This document shows, piece after piece, positions 16,825 to 23,780 of a stretch of 64,000 bases of DNA. Position 1 is the stretch's first letter. Each line of letters begins with the position of its first letter. The notes below the pieces were generated by a model that saw only the letters and a list, made by a program, of their open reading frames with translations, had not been told where the DNA came from and ran no database searches. The position numbers were made by a program, and so were the translations under genes. The DNA is from Kaistia adipata DSM 17808 (lineage in GTDB: Bacteria > Pseudomonadota > Alphaproteobacteria > Rhizobiales > Kaistiaceae), in contig NZ_AUHO01000007.1 in assembly GCF_000423225.1 (NCBI RefSeq), forward strand, positions 62,001 through 126,000. The letters are read 5' to 3'.

Positions 16825-17118
16825 ATGACTATGCGGGTTCCCGTCGAACTCGATCCCGATGTGGACGACATCGCGCCGACAGGCGACAGCATAACCGTCT
16901 ATGACGAACGGCATTTCGTGACGTATCTGCGCCTTCTCGATGCGAAGGCCGAAGATGCGGACTGGAAGGAGGTCGCGCGGATCGTGCTGCACCGCGATCC
17001 CGTCGCCGAGGAACTTCGGTCGCGCCGATGCTGGCAAAGTCATCTGGAGCGCGCGCAATGGCTGTCGCGTGAAGGCTATCGGAAGATTCTGGAGCAGGCG
17101 GTAGCCAACAAGGTATGA
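16825..17118 (+). CDS. Small DUF2285 protein, QseM-like antiactivator candidate
   Basis: A 97-residue protein with the DUF2285 pattern: H-F-V-T-Y-L-R-L-L-D-A, D-W-K-E-V-A-R-I-V-L, then W-Q-S-H-L-E-R-A-Q-W-L-S-R-E-G-Y-R. DUF2285 is a helix-turn-helix variant; in ICEMlSymR7A the small stand-alone DUF2285 protein QseM binds and blocks both TraR and FseA. The size, the stand-alone domain and the divergent placement opposite the RdfS-like gene fit that role here. The ATG at 16831 has a better spaced GGGG box and may be the true start. No TraR, TraI or QseC homologue is in this window. Confidence 0.78.
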   Translation: MTMRVPVELDPDVDDIAPTGDSITVYDERHFVTYLRLLDAKAEDADWKEVARIVLHRDPVAEELRSRRCWQSHLERAQWLSREGYRKILEQAVANKV

Positions 17119-17145
17119 AGATCGGAGACAATTTCAGCTTGTTTC

Positions 17146-17175
17146 TTGTCGCAGATTTCGGGATTGTTGCGACAA
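17146..17175. repeat. 30-bp inverted repeat left of aph(3')
   Basis: Arms TTGTCGCA (17146-17153) and TGCGACAA (17168-17175) are perfect, with 14 nt between. A similar TTGTCG...TTGCGACA dyad lies right of the gene at 18273-18300. The 28-bp TGTC...GACA layout resembles resolvase subsites of Tn3-family elements; no transposase or resolvase gene remains here. Confidence 0.4.
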
Positions 17176-17202
17176 CTACCCGCAAGTAGATTTACGCAAG
17201 CT

Positions 17203-18036
17203 ATGGATGAATATAGGCAAGCTATGGATGAATATAGGGAAGTAAACTGCGTGGCGATGCCAGTGCCGGCGGGTTTATCGGAAGAGGTGAAGGGATATTC
17301 GTGGGCGCGGAATAATGTCGGTGAGTCCGGGGGAGTGGTATATCGGCTCTACGGCAAGGCAGGTGCACCCGATCTCTTCCTGAAGCATGGTCGCGATACC
17401 GTTGCCAATGATCTCGTGGATGAGATGGTTAGACTGCGTTGGATGGCCAACCACATCGCGGTTCCCACCGTCACGCATTTCGTCAGCACTACCGACGAAG
17501 CCTGGCTCCTTATGACGGCCTTGGCAGGTGAAACCGCATATCAGGCTCTGGAAGCGCGTCCAGAGGAGAGAACGACCATTGTTGATGCGCTGGCGGACTT
17601 CCTTCGGACGCTACATGCAATTCCGATCAGCGAATGTCCATTTACCAGCGATCATAGCTATCGACTCGGACTGGCGCGCAAACGGATCGACGCCGGCTTG
17701 GTCGAAGAAGACGATTTCGATGAGGAACGCGAAGGCTGGACAGCAGAACAGGTTTGGCAGGAAATGCATCGACACCTGCCTTTCATGGCCGATCAGGTTG
17801 TCACACATGGGGACTTCTCGCTCGATAACCTTCTTATGGTGGATGGTGTGGTAATCGGCTGTATCGACGCAGGCCGTGTCGGTATTGCCGACCGCTACCA
17901 AGATTTGGCGATACTCTGGAACTGTCTCGGAGAGTTCGATGAGGCGTTACAGGACAGGTTTTTCGCCCGGTACGGCGTTCCTAAGCCAGATCCAAGCAAG
18001 CTGCTATTCCACCTGATGTTGGACGAGCTTTTTTGA
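17203..18036 (+). CDS. aph(3'): Aminoglycoside 3'-phosphotransferase
   Basis: A 277-residue cytoplasmic kinase that phosphorylates kanamycin/neomycin-type drugs at the 3'-hydroxyl. The catalytic loop V-V-T-H-G-D-F-S-L-D-N-L and the metal-binding C-I-D-A-G-R-V-G-I-A-D-R-Y-Q-D-L-A motif are intact, as is the C-terminal F-H-L-M-L-D-E tail typical of the APH(3')-I group. A perfect 21-bp tandem duplication (17197-17217 and 17218-17238) repeats the ATG and its upstream bases, giving two in-frame starts, 17203 and 17224. It sits between the QseM-like and FseA-like genes, flanked by two similar inverted repeats, and is AT-richer than those neighbours, so it is acquired cargo. Confidence 0.95.
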   Translation: MDEYRQAMDEYREVNCVAMPVPAGLSEEVKGYSWARNNVGESGGVVYRLYGKAGAPDLFLKHGRDTVANDLVDEMVRLRWMANHIAVPTVTHFVSTTDEAWLLMTALAGETAYQALEARPEERTTIVDALADFLRTLHAIPISECPFTSDHSYRLGLARKRIDAGLVEEDDFDEEREGWTAEQVWQEMHRHLPFMADQVVTHGDFSLDNLLMVDGVVIGCIDAGRVGIADRYQDLAILWNCLGEFDEALQDRFFARYGVPKPDPSKLLFHLMLDELF

Positions 18037-18272
18037 TATTAGACGACAGCTACCACGGCAAATGAAACACAGGCTGGCAGTGGCAGAACCACCAAACTCC
18101 GTCATTCTCGAAATTGCATCCCTTGCGAGATAGGGGGCGAGAAGCGTAAGTGCTATTTTTAACGGCCCCTATCGATCTGACCGGCAAATACCATCACCGT
18201 CACGCAATTTCTAAAATTCTCTAACAGATCGGCCGGTCTCGGAGAAGCAAGGGGTTTCCGTGTTGCATGTCA

Positions 18273-18312
18273 TTGTCGTAAGTGGCACAAATTTGCGACA
18301 CGATTTTCGACA
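18273..18312. repeat. Inverted repeat right of aph(3')
   Basis: TTGTCG (18273) pairs with TTGCGACA (18293-18300), and a further CGACA follows at 18308-18312. The spacing equals that of the dyad at 17146-17175 left of aph(3'). The rest of 18037-18330 shows no gene; it separates aph(3') from the end of the FseA-like gene. Confidence 0.35.
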
Positions 18313-18330
18313 GATAGGGCTCGCAGACGA

Positions 18331-18924
18331 TTAACGCTTGCAGGGTTTGATCGGGTAATGAAGCAACAGGCGATAGCCGCCGCGCATCATCTTGATGCCA
18401 TGCGCAACTAGGCGGCGGGCCTTGTTCTTGCGCGGGTCGTTCTCAAAATCCTCCTTCCTGCCGCGAAAGCCGAGCAGGACTTTGGCGATGGTGCGGTAGC
18501 TTTCGCCGCGGAACCGTGCGTCGAGCGCACGCAGGGACAGGATGTGCCATTGCCGGAGCTGGGCGGGGATCGCCCGGAAGTCGGGACCGGGCGCGCGGCC
18601 ATTGAGGGACCGCCAGAATCGACGGACAGCGTGAGCGCGCAGCTCCAGAAAGGCGTCCATCGGTAGCGTGACGGCGTAAAATGCGGCGGTGTCCGGCACG
18701 GCCACGGGTAGCCAGAATTGATGCGCAACGCCGTCCGCCTGCCAGATGCCGTGCCAGCCATCGGCAGCGCGGCGCATATCGAGGCCGTCGAGATGCGCCA
18801 ACGTCAGTACCGGTTCGGTGTCGTCGTCCTTGTGATTGACTGGCGACAACATCACGGCTTGCGGTTGAAGGCGCGGACTCCAGATCGGCGATTGCCGATC
18901 ATGCGGCGCGTCGGGATCGCACGG
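18331..18924 (-). CDS. FseA-like excision activator, DUF2285 part (reached by +1 frameshift)
   Basis: The downstream frame of a split gene. From codon 18924 it reads P-C-D-P-D-A-P-H-D-R-Q and joins without a gap to the DUF2285 domain (L-P-M-D-A-F-L-E-L-R-A-H-A-V, then R-Q-W-H-I-L-S-L-R-A-L-D-A-R and Y-R-T-I-A-K-V-L-L-G-F-R-G). Internal GTG/ATG codons at 18855/18852 exist but have no clear ribosome site. Fused to the first part it gives a protein of about 260 residues. In ICEMlSymR7A such a fusion (FseA, from msi172-msi171) activates the excisionase gene rdfS. Here the probable target is the RdfS-like gene at 16098-16367. Confidence 0.85.
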   Translation of the reverse strand, partial: PCDPDAPHDRQSPIWSPRLQPQAVMLSPVNHKDDDTEPVLTLAHLDGLDMRRAADGWHGIWQADGVAHQFWLPVAVPDTAAFYAVTLPMDAFLELRAHAVRRFWRSLNGRAPGPDFRAIPAQLRQWHILSLRALDARFRGESYRTIAKVLLGFRGRKEDFENDPRKNKARRLVAHGIKMMRGGYRLLLHYPIKPCKR

Positions 18925-19114
18925 GAAATCGCAAACCCCAGCGATGCGCGAACTCTTCGAGGTCGCGGGCAGCCGCCCCTGCGGTCAATGCGATGGTCCG
19001 GCAGTCCCGACGATATTCGTCGTTGCGGCGCAGGTATTCCCAAGCGAAACCAGCGGCAGGGATGTGCTTTGTGTGCCCGTATGCCGCCGGTGATCGCCAA
19101 TCGATGTTGAGCAT
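18899..19114 (-). CDS. FseA-like excision activator, DUF6499 part
   Basis: The upstream frame encodes M-L-N-I-D-W-R-S-P-A-A-Y and the W-E-Y-L-R-R-N-D-E-Y-R-R-D block typical of the N-terminal DUF6499 domain that precedes DUF2285. The ATG at 19114 has a strong GGAGGTGAC box. Without frameshifting it ends at 18899 after 71 residues. The coding strand reads CGA-TTT-CCC-GTG at 18931-18920; a +1 step of tRNA-Phe from TTT to TTC leads straight into the DUF2285 frame. The product without the shift may itself be stable or merely a by-product. Confidence 0.82.
   Translation of the reverse strand: MLNIDWRSPAAYGHTKHIPAAGFAWEYLRRNDEYRRDCRTIALTAGAAARDLEEFAHRWGLRFPVRSRRAA
18923..18931 (-). promoter_or_regulatory. 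Predicted +1 programmed ribosomal frameshift site
   Basis: Coding strand CGA-TTT-CCC. The phase difference between the two parts is exactly +1, and TTT followed by C allows tRNA-Phe to re-pair on TTC (18927-18925), after which CCG-TGC-GAT continues in the DUF2285 frame. This is the mechanism published for FseA of ICEMlSymR7A (UUU to UUC slippage). The same F-P context occurs at the domain join here. Confidence 0.75.
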
Positions 19115-19188
19115 GGCGTCACCTCCCCGAGCCGGGATGCTGGGCAGCGCCCGGCAAGAAGAGGTTCAATCATCACTGGAAATATAGA

Positions 19189-19218
19189 AGCCGCTCAAAG
19201 CAGATACCTTGAGCGGCT
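19189..19218. terminator. Perfect 10-bp hairpin between ardA and the FseA-like gene
   Basis: AGCCGCTCAA and TTGAGCGGCT with a 10-nt loop. It lies after the ardA stop (minus strand) and about 75 bp before the FseA-like start. There is no strong T-run on the minus strand, so it could be a weak terminator or an operator dyad for the downstream gene. Confidence 0.4.
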
Positions 19219-19303
19219 AACCCGATCATTTTTGGTATTTTTGGCGACAGCCCGGCGACTCCGCGACGCCTGCCCGTATGAGGACGGACAGGCAGTCATG
19301 TTT

Positions 19304-19831
19304 TCACCTGTTGGAAAACACATGGACCTCGCCGTGCGCGGTCTCGATAGTGAACAGGTCGCCGCCCATCTCGGCGTCGCGCGCCATCCTCTCCCAATCG
19401 ACATAGTAGCGCAGCGCTTCGGGGATCGTGACGCTCTCGGTGGTCAATTCCTCCATGTAGTCGGCGAGGCTGGCGAACTGACCATGATAGCAATCCTCCA
19501 ACGTGGATTCGGCTTGGTCCATGTCGCCGCTGAACTGCTCCAGCAGGCCCGCGCCAAGTGCGCCATGCTCTGCGATGAAACTGGCCATCCGCGCCACGAT
19601 GTCGATGCCGGCATATTCCGAGATGCTGACGCCCTCGAAGCCCTCGTAATCGTGAATGGCGTATTCCTCCGCGTCCTCGACAGGGGAACGGGCAAGCATC
19701 GCGGCAATCGCGCCCCTAATCTGGTCCGCGTCCTGATCCGCGTCGATCCAAGCGCCATGCAGATAGCCGTTGTTGTAGGCGGCAAGGCAAGCGACATAGA
19801 TGCGGGGGGTACTGTCGGATACGTTGGTCAT
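19304..19831 (-). CDS. ardA: Antirestriction protein ArdA
   Basis: A 175-residue acidic DNA mimic that inhibits type I restriction enzymes and so protects incoming conjugative DNA. Family blocks: R-I-Y-V-A-C-L-A-A-Y-N-N-G near the start, G-A-W-I-D-A-D, the acidic E-E-Y-A-I-H-D-Y-E-G-F repeat region, and the C-terminal Y-Y-V-D-W-E-R-M-A-R-D-A-E-M-G-G-D. Asp and Glu dominate throughout, as expected of a DNA mimic. Length is normal. It is the last gene on the minus strand before the plus-strand island, and a hairpin-rich leader lies upstream. Confidence 0.95.
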   Translation of the reverse strand: MTNVSDSTPRIYVACLAAYNNGYLHGAWIDADQDADQIRGAIAAMLARSPVEDAEEYAIHDYEGFEGVSISEYAGIDIVARMASFIAEHGALGAGLLEQFSGDMDQAESTLEDCYHGQFASLADYMEELTTESVTIPEALRYYVDWERMARDAEMGGDLFTIETAHGEVHVFSNR

Positions 19832-20213
19832 GTCTCTGATCCTCGGGTCTGAAGGTCAGCGAAGCGGAACGCCGCGCCTGACCTTCTGGCCGTCGCCGAG
19901 ACTGGGGTAGCAACGAGCAAGGGCGGCCGGGGTGGAGGGGGATCACCCGGTCTGCACAAGCGAAGCGCGGAAGGCCGGGGATACCGCCCCGGACGGTTCC
20001 ACTTACCTTGCTGGCGCGAGGGCAACGCCCTTAGTGACTATCTTGAAGTAGACGAGGCAAGCAGCCAGTTCGGCCAGAGCAAAGTCGAGATCGAGCGCGT
20101 TAACTGGATCAGGATGTAGCAACGCGCAGGACTGGAGACACTGGCATCCGGACCGCCGTTCCTTGTGGAATGATCTCTCTTGCGGATGTGTATCCATTGG
20201 GTACACTTCCCAC
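19832..20213. promoter_or_regulatory. Leader between ardA and the RHH repressor
   Basis: This 382-bp divergent gap holds a 9-bp inverted repeat GAAGGTCAG/CTGACCTTC (19851-19886) just upstream of ardA, which could fold in the ardA leader or single-stranded DNA, and a palindrome TGTATCC-ATT-GGGTACA (20189-20205) nine bases before the repressor start, a likely autoregulatory operator. No gene is convincing in it. Confidence 0.5.
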
Positions 20214-20408
20214 ATGACCAAAAAAGATGTCGGGTTGCGCATCAGGTTGGACCGGGATCTGCGGGACGAATTCGTCGCGGCGTGCCAAGTCCATGATCGC
20301 CCAGCGGCACAAGTGCTTCGAGAGTTCATGCGCGAGTACGTCCGCGAATGCATAGCGTCTTCCGCCGCCAGAGCTTCGCAGCGAGAAACGAGAGGGAAAG
20401 AAGAATGA
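20214..20408 (+). CDS. Ribbon-helix-helix plasmid-type repressor
   Basis: A 64-residue protein beginning M-T-K-K-D-V-G-L-R-I-R-L-D-R-D-L, a beta strand and helix pattern of the Arc/MetJ fold, then F-V-A-A-C-Q-V-H-D-R-P-A-A-Q-V-L-R-E-F-M-R-E-Y. It lacks a partner toxin directly downstream. The ATG at 20214 was chosen because the preceding palindrome overlaps any earlier start. The 61-bp gap to the next gene, on the same strand, makes it the likely first gene and regulator of the 20.4-25.7 kb unit. An antitoxin role cannot be excluded. Confidence 0.75.
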   Translation: MTKKDVGLRIRLDRDLRDEFVAACQVHDRPAAQVLREFMREYVRECIASSAARASQRETRGKEE

Positions 20409-20469
20409 CATCGGCGAGCCTGTCCAGAGAAGGGCAAGACTTTAGCTCGACGGATGCGAGGGAGCTGGC

Positions 20470-22476
20470 ATGAGCAATGTCAACGTCAGGCGGTTGGTCG
20501 AGAATATCCGTTCTGGCACCAATGTTTACACGCCGCTGGTGGAGTTAGTGGTAAACGCCATTCAGGCAATCGACCAAAAGGGCGTCAAGAATGGCCTGAT
20601 CCAGATCGAAATCCTTCGAAGCGGACAGGCAGACATCATTGACCGTCTTGAGGATATCGACGGGTTTATCGTCAAGGACAACGGGGTCGGCTTTACAAAG
20701 AGCAACCGGGATTCATTTGATACCCTCTATACTGAACAGAAGATCGCCGATGGCGGTAAGGGGTTCGGCCGTTTCACCTGCCTCAAGTATTTCAACCATG
20801 TGAAGGTGACGAGCACCTTCGCCGTTGGCGATGCGTTTCACCATCGATCCTTCAGGATGGGCCTCGACAAGGATATCATCGTTGACGAGCAAACGTCCGC
20901 TTCAGAAAAGCGGGAGACCGGTACTGCCGTTGAGATTTCCGGCATTAAGTCGGTCAGATTCCCGGACAAGCGCCTTGAGACCGTCAGTCGTGTGATCGTC
21001 GAACGGCTGCTGCCGTATTTCGTGGATAAAGAGCGGGTGTGTCCGCGTATCGTGATCAGGGAGGCGAAGGAGCCGGCTGGCGGCGTCTCGCTCAACGATT
21101 ATTTGGGTAAGGGGGACAGCCAGATCGTCGAGATGAGTGTCGAGCACGGCACCTTCACGCTCACGAGCAACGAAGAGGCCAAAGAGTTCCAGGTCCGCGT
21201 TTTCAAACTCTATGCTCCGAGGTCGGCCAAGAGCAAAGTCAGCCTAGTCGCGCACCGGCGCGAAGTGACTGACAACCCGCTTCAAACCTATATCCCTGAG
21301 TTTGCCGAAGAGTTCTATGACACCGGTCCCGAACAAGACCTGTCCAAAGGGCGCAACTTTGTCGTCAAGTCCTATGTCTTTAGCGACTACCTGAATGACA
21401 ACGTATCTCTCGAAAGAGGCGAGTTCCGCTTTCAGACCGATAACGATCTGCTCAACGGCATTTCCCAAAGCGAGATAGAGCAGAGGGCCGCAGAAATCGC
21501 TCAGTCGGCAGTCGGTTCGGAAATTACCGAGCGGAAGAGGCGCAAGCAGGCGCGTATCGCCGACTATGTTTCGGCCGATGCACCCTGGCATCGGACGCTC
21601 GCGAATGAGGTCGATTTCGACGCCTTACCCATGCGGCCGTCCAATCAGGATATCGAGCTTCATCTTCAAAAAAAGAAATACGAAAAGGAAATCCGGACGC
21701 GGTCACAGGTCGCCGCACTGCTGAAATCGGAAAACTTCGATGAGCTAGGTGAAAAGATTAATCAGCTCATGGATAGCATTTCCGACACCAGCAAGAATGA
21801 TCTCATCCACTACGTTTCCATGAGAAAGTGTGTTCTCGACCTATTCTCCAAGTCTCTGGAAATCGATGCCGGTGGAAAACACAAATCGGAAGGCGACGTG
21901 CATGACATCATCATGCGGCGCAAGAAGGACTCAGAAGACCTCGACTACGATGCGCATAATCTTTGGATGCTGGATGAACGACTGAATTTCTCGTCCTACG
22001 TTTCTTCCGACAAGCCGCTAAACAGAGCCAATGGCGACAGAACAGATATCACCATCTACAATCGGCGCGTGGCTTTTCGGGGGCAGAACGAGGCCAGCAA
22101 TCCCATCACGATTTTCGAGTTCAAGAAGCCGCAGCGCGACAATTTTGCTGACCCTTCATCAAAGGAAGATCCGATTCAGCAGATCGTTCGCTATGTGAAC
22201 CAAATTCGAGAGGGAAAGTTCAAGACTCCTACAGGACGAGACATTGTCGTCAACGGTACGACGCCATTCTACGGATACGTAGTTTGCGACCTCACCGCCA
22301 AGGTCAGAAAATGGCTTGAGTTCGAAAAAGATTTCACACCTATGCCTGACGGGCTTGGATGGTTTCGATGGTTCGGCAACAACAGTCTTTATATGGAGGT
22401 TTTAAGCTGGACTAAGCTTCTTCGGGACGCAGAGATGAGAAACAAGATATTCTTCAATAAGCTTGGAATAGACTGA
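20470..22476 (+). CDS. GHKL (Hsp90-like) ATPase with C-terminal nuclease-like motif
   Basis: A 668-residue protein. The N-terminal GHKL ATP-binding fold shows the N-box E-L-V-V-N-A-I-Q-A (Glu25, Asn29), the G1 motif D-N-G-V-G-F (70-75) and the Gly-rich lid G-G-K-G-F-G-R-F (95-102), as in Hsp90, MutL and MORC proteins. The middle is helical. Near 525-552 a strand-rich stretch R-T-D-I-T-I-Y-N ... T-I-F-E-F-K-K-P gives the D...ExK pattern of PD-(D/E)XK nucleases. No signal peptide or membrane helix. It heads a run of genes whose contents (nucleases, HEPN, SMC ATPase) suggest defence; the biochemical role is not known. GHKL ATPases occur in several anti-phage systems. Confidence 0.78.
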   Translation: MSNVNVRRLVENIRSGTNVYTPLVELVVNAIQAIDQKGVKNGLIQIEILRSGQADIIDRLEDIDGFIVKDNGVGFTKSNRDSFDTLYTEQKIADGGKGFGRFTCLKYFNHVKVTSTFAVGDAFHHRSFRMGLDKDIIVDEQTSASEKRETGTAVEISGIKSVRFPDKRLETVSRVIVERLLPYFVDKERVCPRIVIREAKEPAGGVSLNDYLGKGDSQIVEMSVEHGTFTLTSNEEAKEFQVRVFKLYAPRSAKSKVSLVAHRREVTDNPLQTYIPEFAEEFYDTGPEQDLSKGRNFVVKSYVFSDYLNDNVSLERGEFRFQTDNDLLNGISQSEIEQRAAEIAQSAVGSEITERKRRKQARIADYVSADAPWHRTLANEVDFDALPMRPSNQDIELHLQKKKYEKEIRTRSQVAALLKSENFDELGEKINQLMDSISDTSKNDLIHYVSMRKCVLDLFSKSLEIDAGGKHKSEGDVHDIIMRRKKDSEDLDYDAHNLWMLDERLNFSSYVSSDKPLNRANGDRTDITIYNRRVAFRGQNEASNPITIFEFKKPQRDNFADPSSKEDPIQQIVRYVNQIREGKFKTPTGRDIVVNGTTPFYGYVVCDLTAKVRKWLEFEKDFTPMPDGLGWFRWFGNNSLYMEVLSWTKLLRDAEMRNKIFFNKLGID

Positions 22477-22508
22477 ACAAATTCGTACAAAAATTCGAAG
22501 GGGGGCTT

Positions 22509-23780
22509 ATGGGAACGGCGAGCGACAGGGAAATCAAGGGCGCGTGGGTAATTCACCATGGTCGCAAGCTCGTTCTGGATGTGAACGGACCAGCGGAGTT
22601 TCCCGCTATCAACGAAGCAGCGAAAGCCGCTACCCTCCTTACGAAACTTGGCCAGACAAACCAAGCTACTGTCACCAAGGTTGAAGCCCGCGCCATCGCT
22701 GTGGCCTCGGGCCTCGATCCCCGCTTGGAGCTGAACGGGCTTCTCCAAGTTCTTGAGCGTAAGCGCTTGATCGATCAGTCCAAGGAGGACATCTCTATTC
22801 TGGGCGTCACGACGCGCGGTTCGCTTGGGCACGCCACTGACATCTACAACGAGGCTGAGCCGAGCACCTACGAAGAAGCGTCAATCACCTTGGCGGAAGT
22901 CGCTTCGGAAGCGCCCATCCGGCGCGCCGATGTCTCTCAACGGATTGGCGATACGCACAAGCTCACGAATGCCCAGGTCGACGATTTTCTCGATCGCGCT
23001 GAGGGCATTGGGTTCGTCGATAAGGAGGGCGATGGCAACGACCGGTTGCTGTTCAACGGCAACCTTTTCCGCCGGTCGTCCGTCGCAAAAACCCAAAAGG
23101 TACTGACCTCGCTCGACGATGCCGAACAGCGTCTAATTAGCGAAATCTCCGAACAACTGTCGAAGAGCGGATGCTTGAGCGTACAGCACGTTGAGCACGT
23201 TCTGTCGAAGCCGCTCTTTGAAAAGCTGGTTGCGGCAGCCGTCTATGATCTCAACGAGGTCACGAACGAGCAGGGCAGCCATGTATACGTCACTGCACCA
23301 GCCGCCTTTCATAAGTTTGTCGATCCGATGGTGGATGATTGCTTCGACATGGCTAAATCGCTTGTGGCAGCGCTCACCTACGGCATGATTTCTCGACCAT
23401 CCTCCCAAGGCAGGATCACGCAGCTTCCTGCACTTGTGAGCAAGCTGATATCCGGCCGTGAGGTTGGACCGACAACTTCTATCGGGCAAGACTATCGGGT
23501 TCTTGAGGTCAACGGCGTCGTTAAGCTCCGGCGAGACGCGAGTTATTCTAATCGCTACTATCTGCGGCTACTTAAGAGGGAGGTAGGCGAGCTTGCGTTG
23601 CAGGTACTCACGCAGGGTAATGCCTATGCCCAATCTCTAGCCGATCTGCCGAGCGCGCCCATGGCAGGATACGTCGGTCCCGAGGAAAGCCGAACATCAA
23701 TTCGTAAGAACCAATCCCCGTTGAGCAAGCGAGCGACGCGGGACGTGCTTGAGGCCGTTCGCGGCGGGCGGGTGCTGTGA
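22509..23780 (+). CDS. Hypothetical protein of the candidate defence operon
   Basis: A 423-residue protein I do not recognise. It is rich in alpha-helix and has two segments that look like winged helix-turn-helix units, about 75-100 (L-E-L-N-G-L-L-Q-V-L-E-R-K-R-L-I) and 125-180 (A-D-V-S-Q-R-I-G-D ... G-I-G-F-V-D-K-E). No catalytic motif, signal peptide or membrane segment is visible. It starts 32 bp after the GHKL ATPase gene behind a strong GGGGGG box and its stop overlaps the next gene (TGATG), so it is fixed in the operon. A DNA-binding or adaptor subunit that works with the flanking ATPase and nuclease is a reasonable guess only. Confidence 0.7.
   Translation: MGTASDREIKGAWVIHHGRKLVLDVNGPAEFPAINEAAKAATLLTKLGQTNQATVTKVEARAIAVASGLDPRLELNGLLQVLERKRLIDQSKEDISILGVTTRGSLGHATDIYNEAEPSTYEEASITLAEVASEAPIRRADVSQRIGDTHKLTNAQVDDFLDRAEGIGFVDKEGDGNDRLLFNGNLFRRSSVAKTQKVLTSLDDAEQRLISEISEQLSKSGCLSVQHVEHVLSKPLFEKLVAAAVYDLNEVTNEQGSHVYVTAPAAFHKFVDPMVDDCFDMAKSLVAALTYGMISRPSSQGRITQLPALVSKLISGREVGPTTSIGQDYRVLEVNGVVKLRRDASYSNRYYLRLLKREVGELALQVLTQGNAYAQSLADLPSAPMAGYVGPEESRTSIRKNQSPLSKRATRDVLEAVRGGRVL

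Noticed and set aside
18852..19100. An 82-codon frame overlapping the FseA-like upstream part.
   Set aside because: The overlapping frame with DUF6499 motifs and a strong ribosome site is the real one.
18331..19114. A simple frameshift pseudogene of a regulator.
   Set aside because: The break falls at the known TTT-C slippage context with exact +1 phase and both halves intact, so a programmed frameshift is the better reading.
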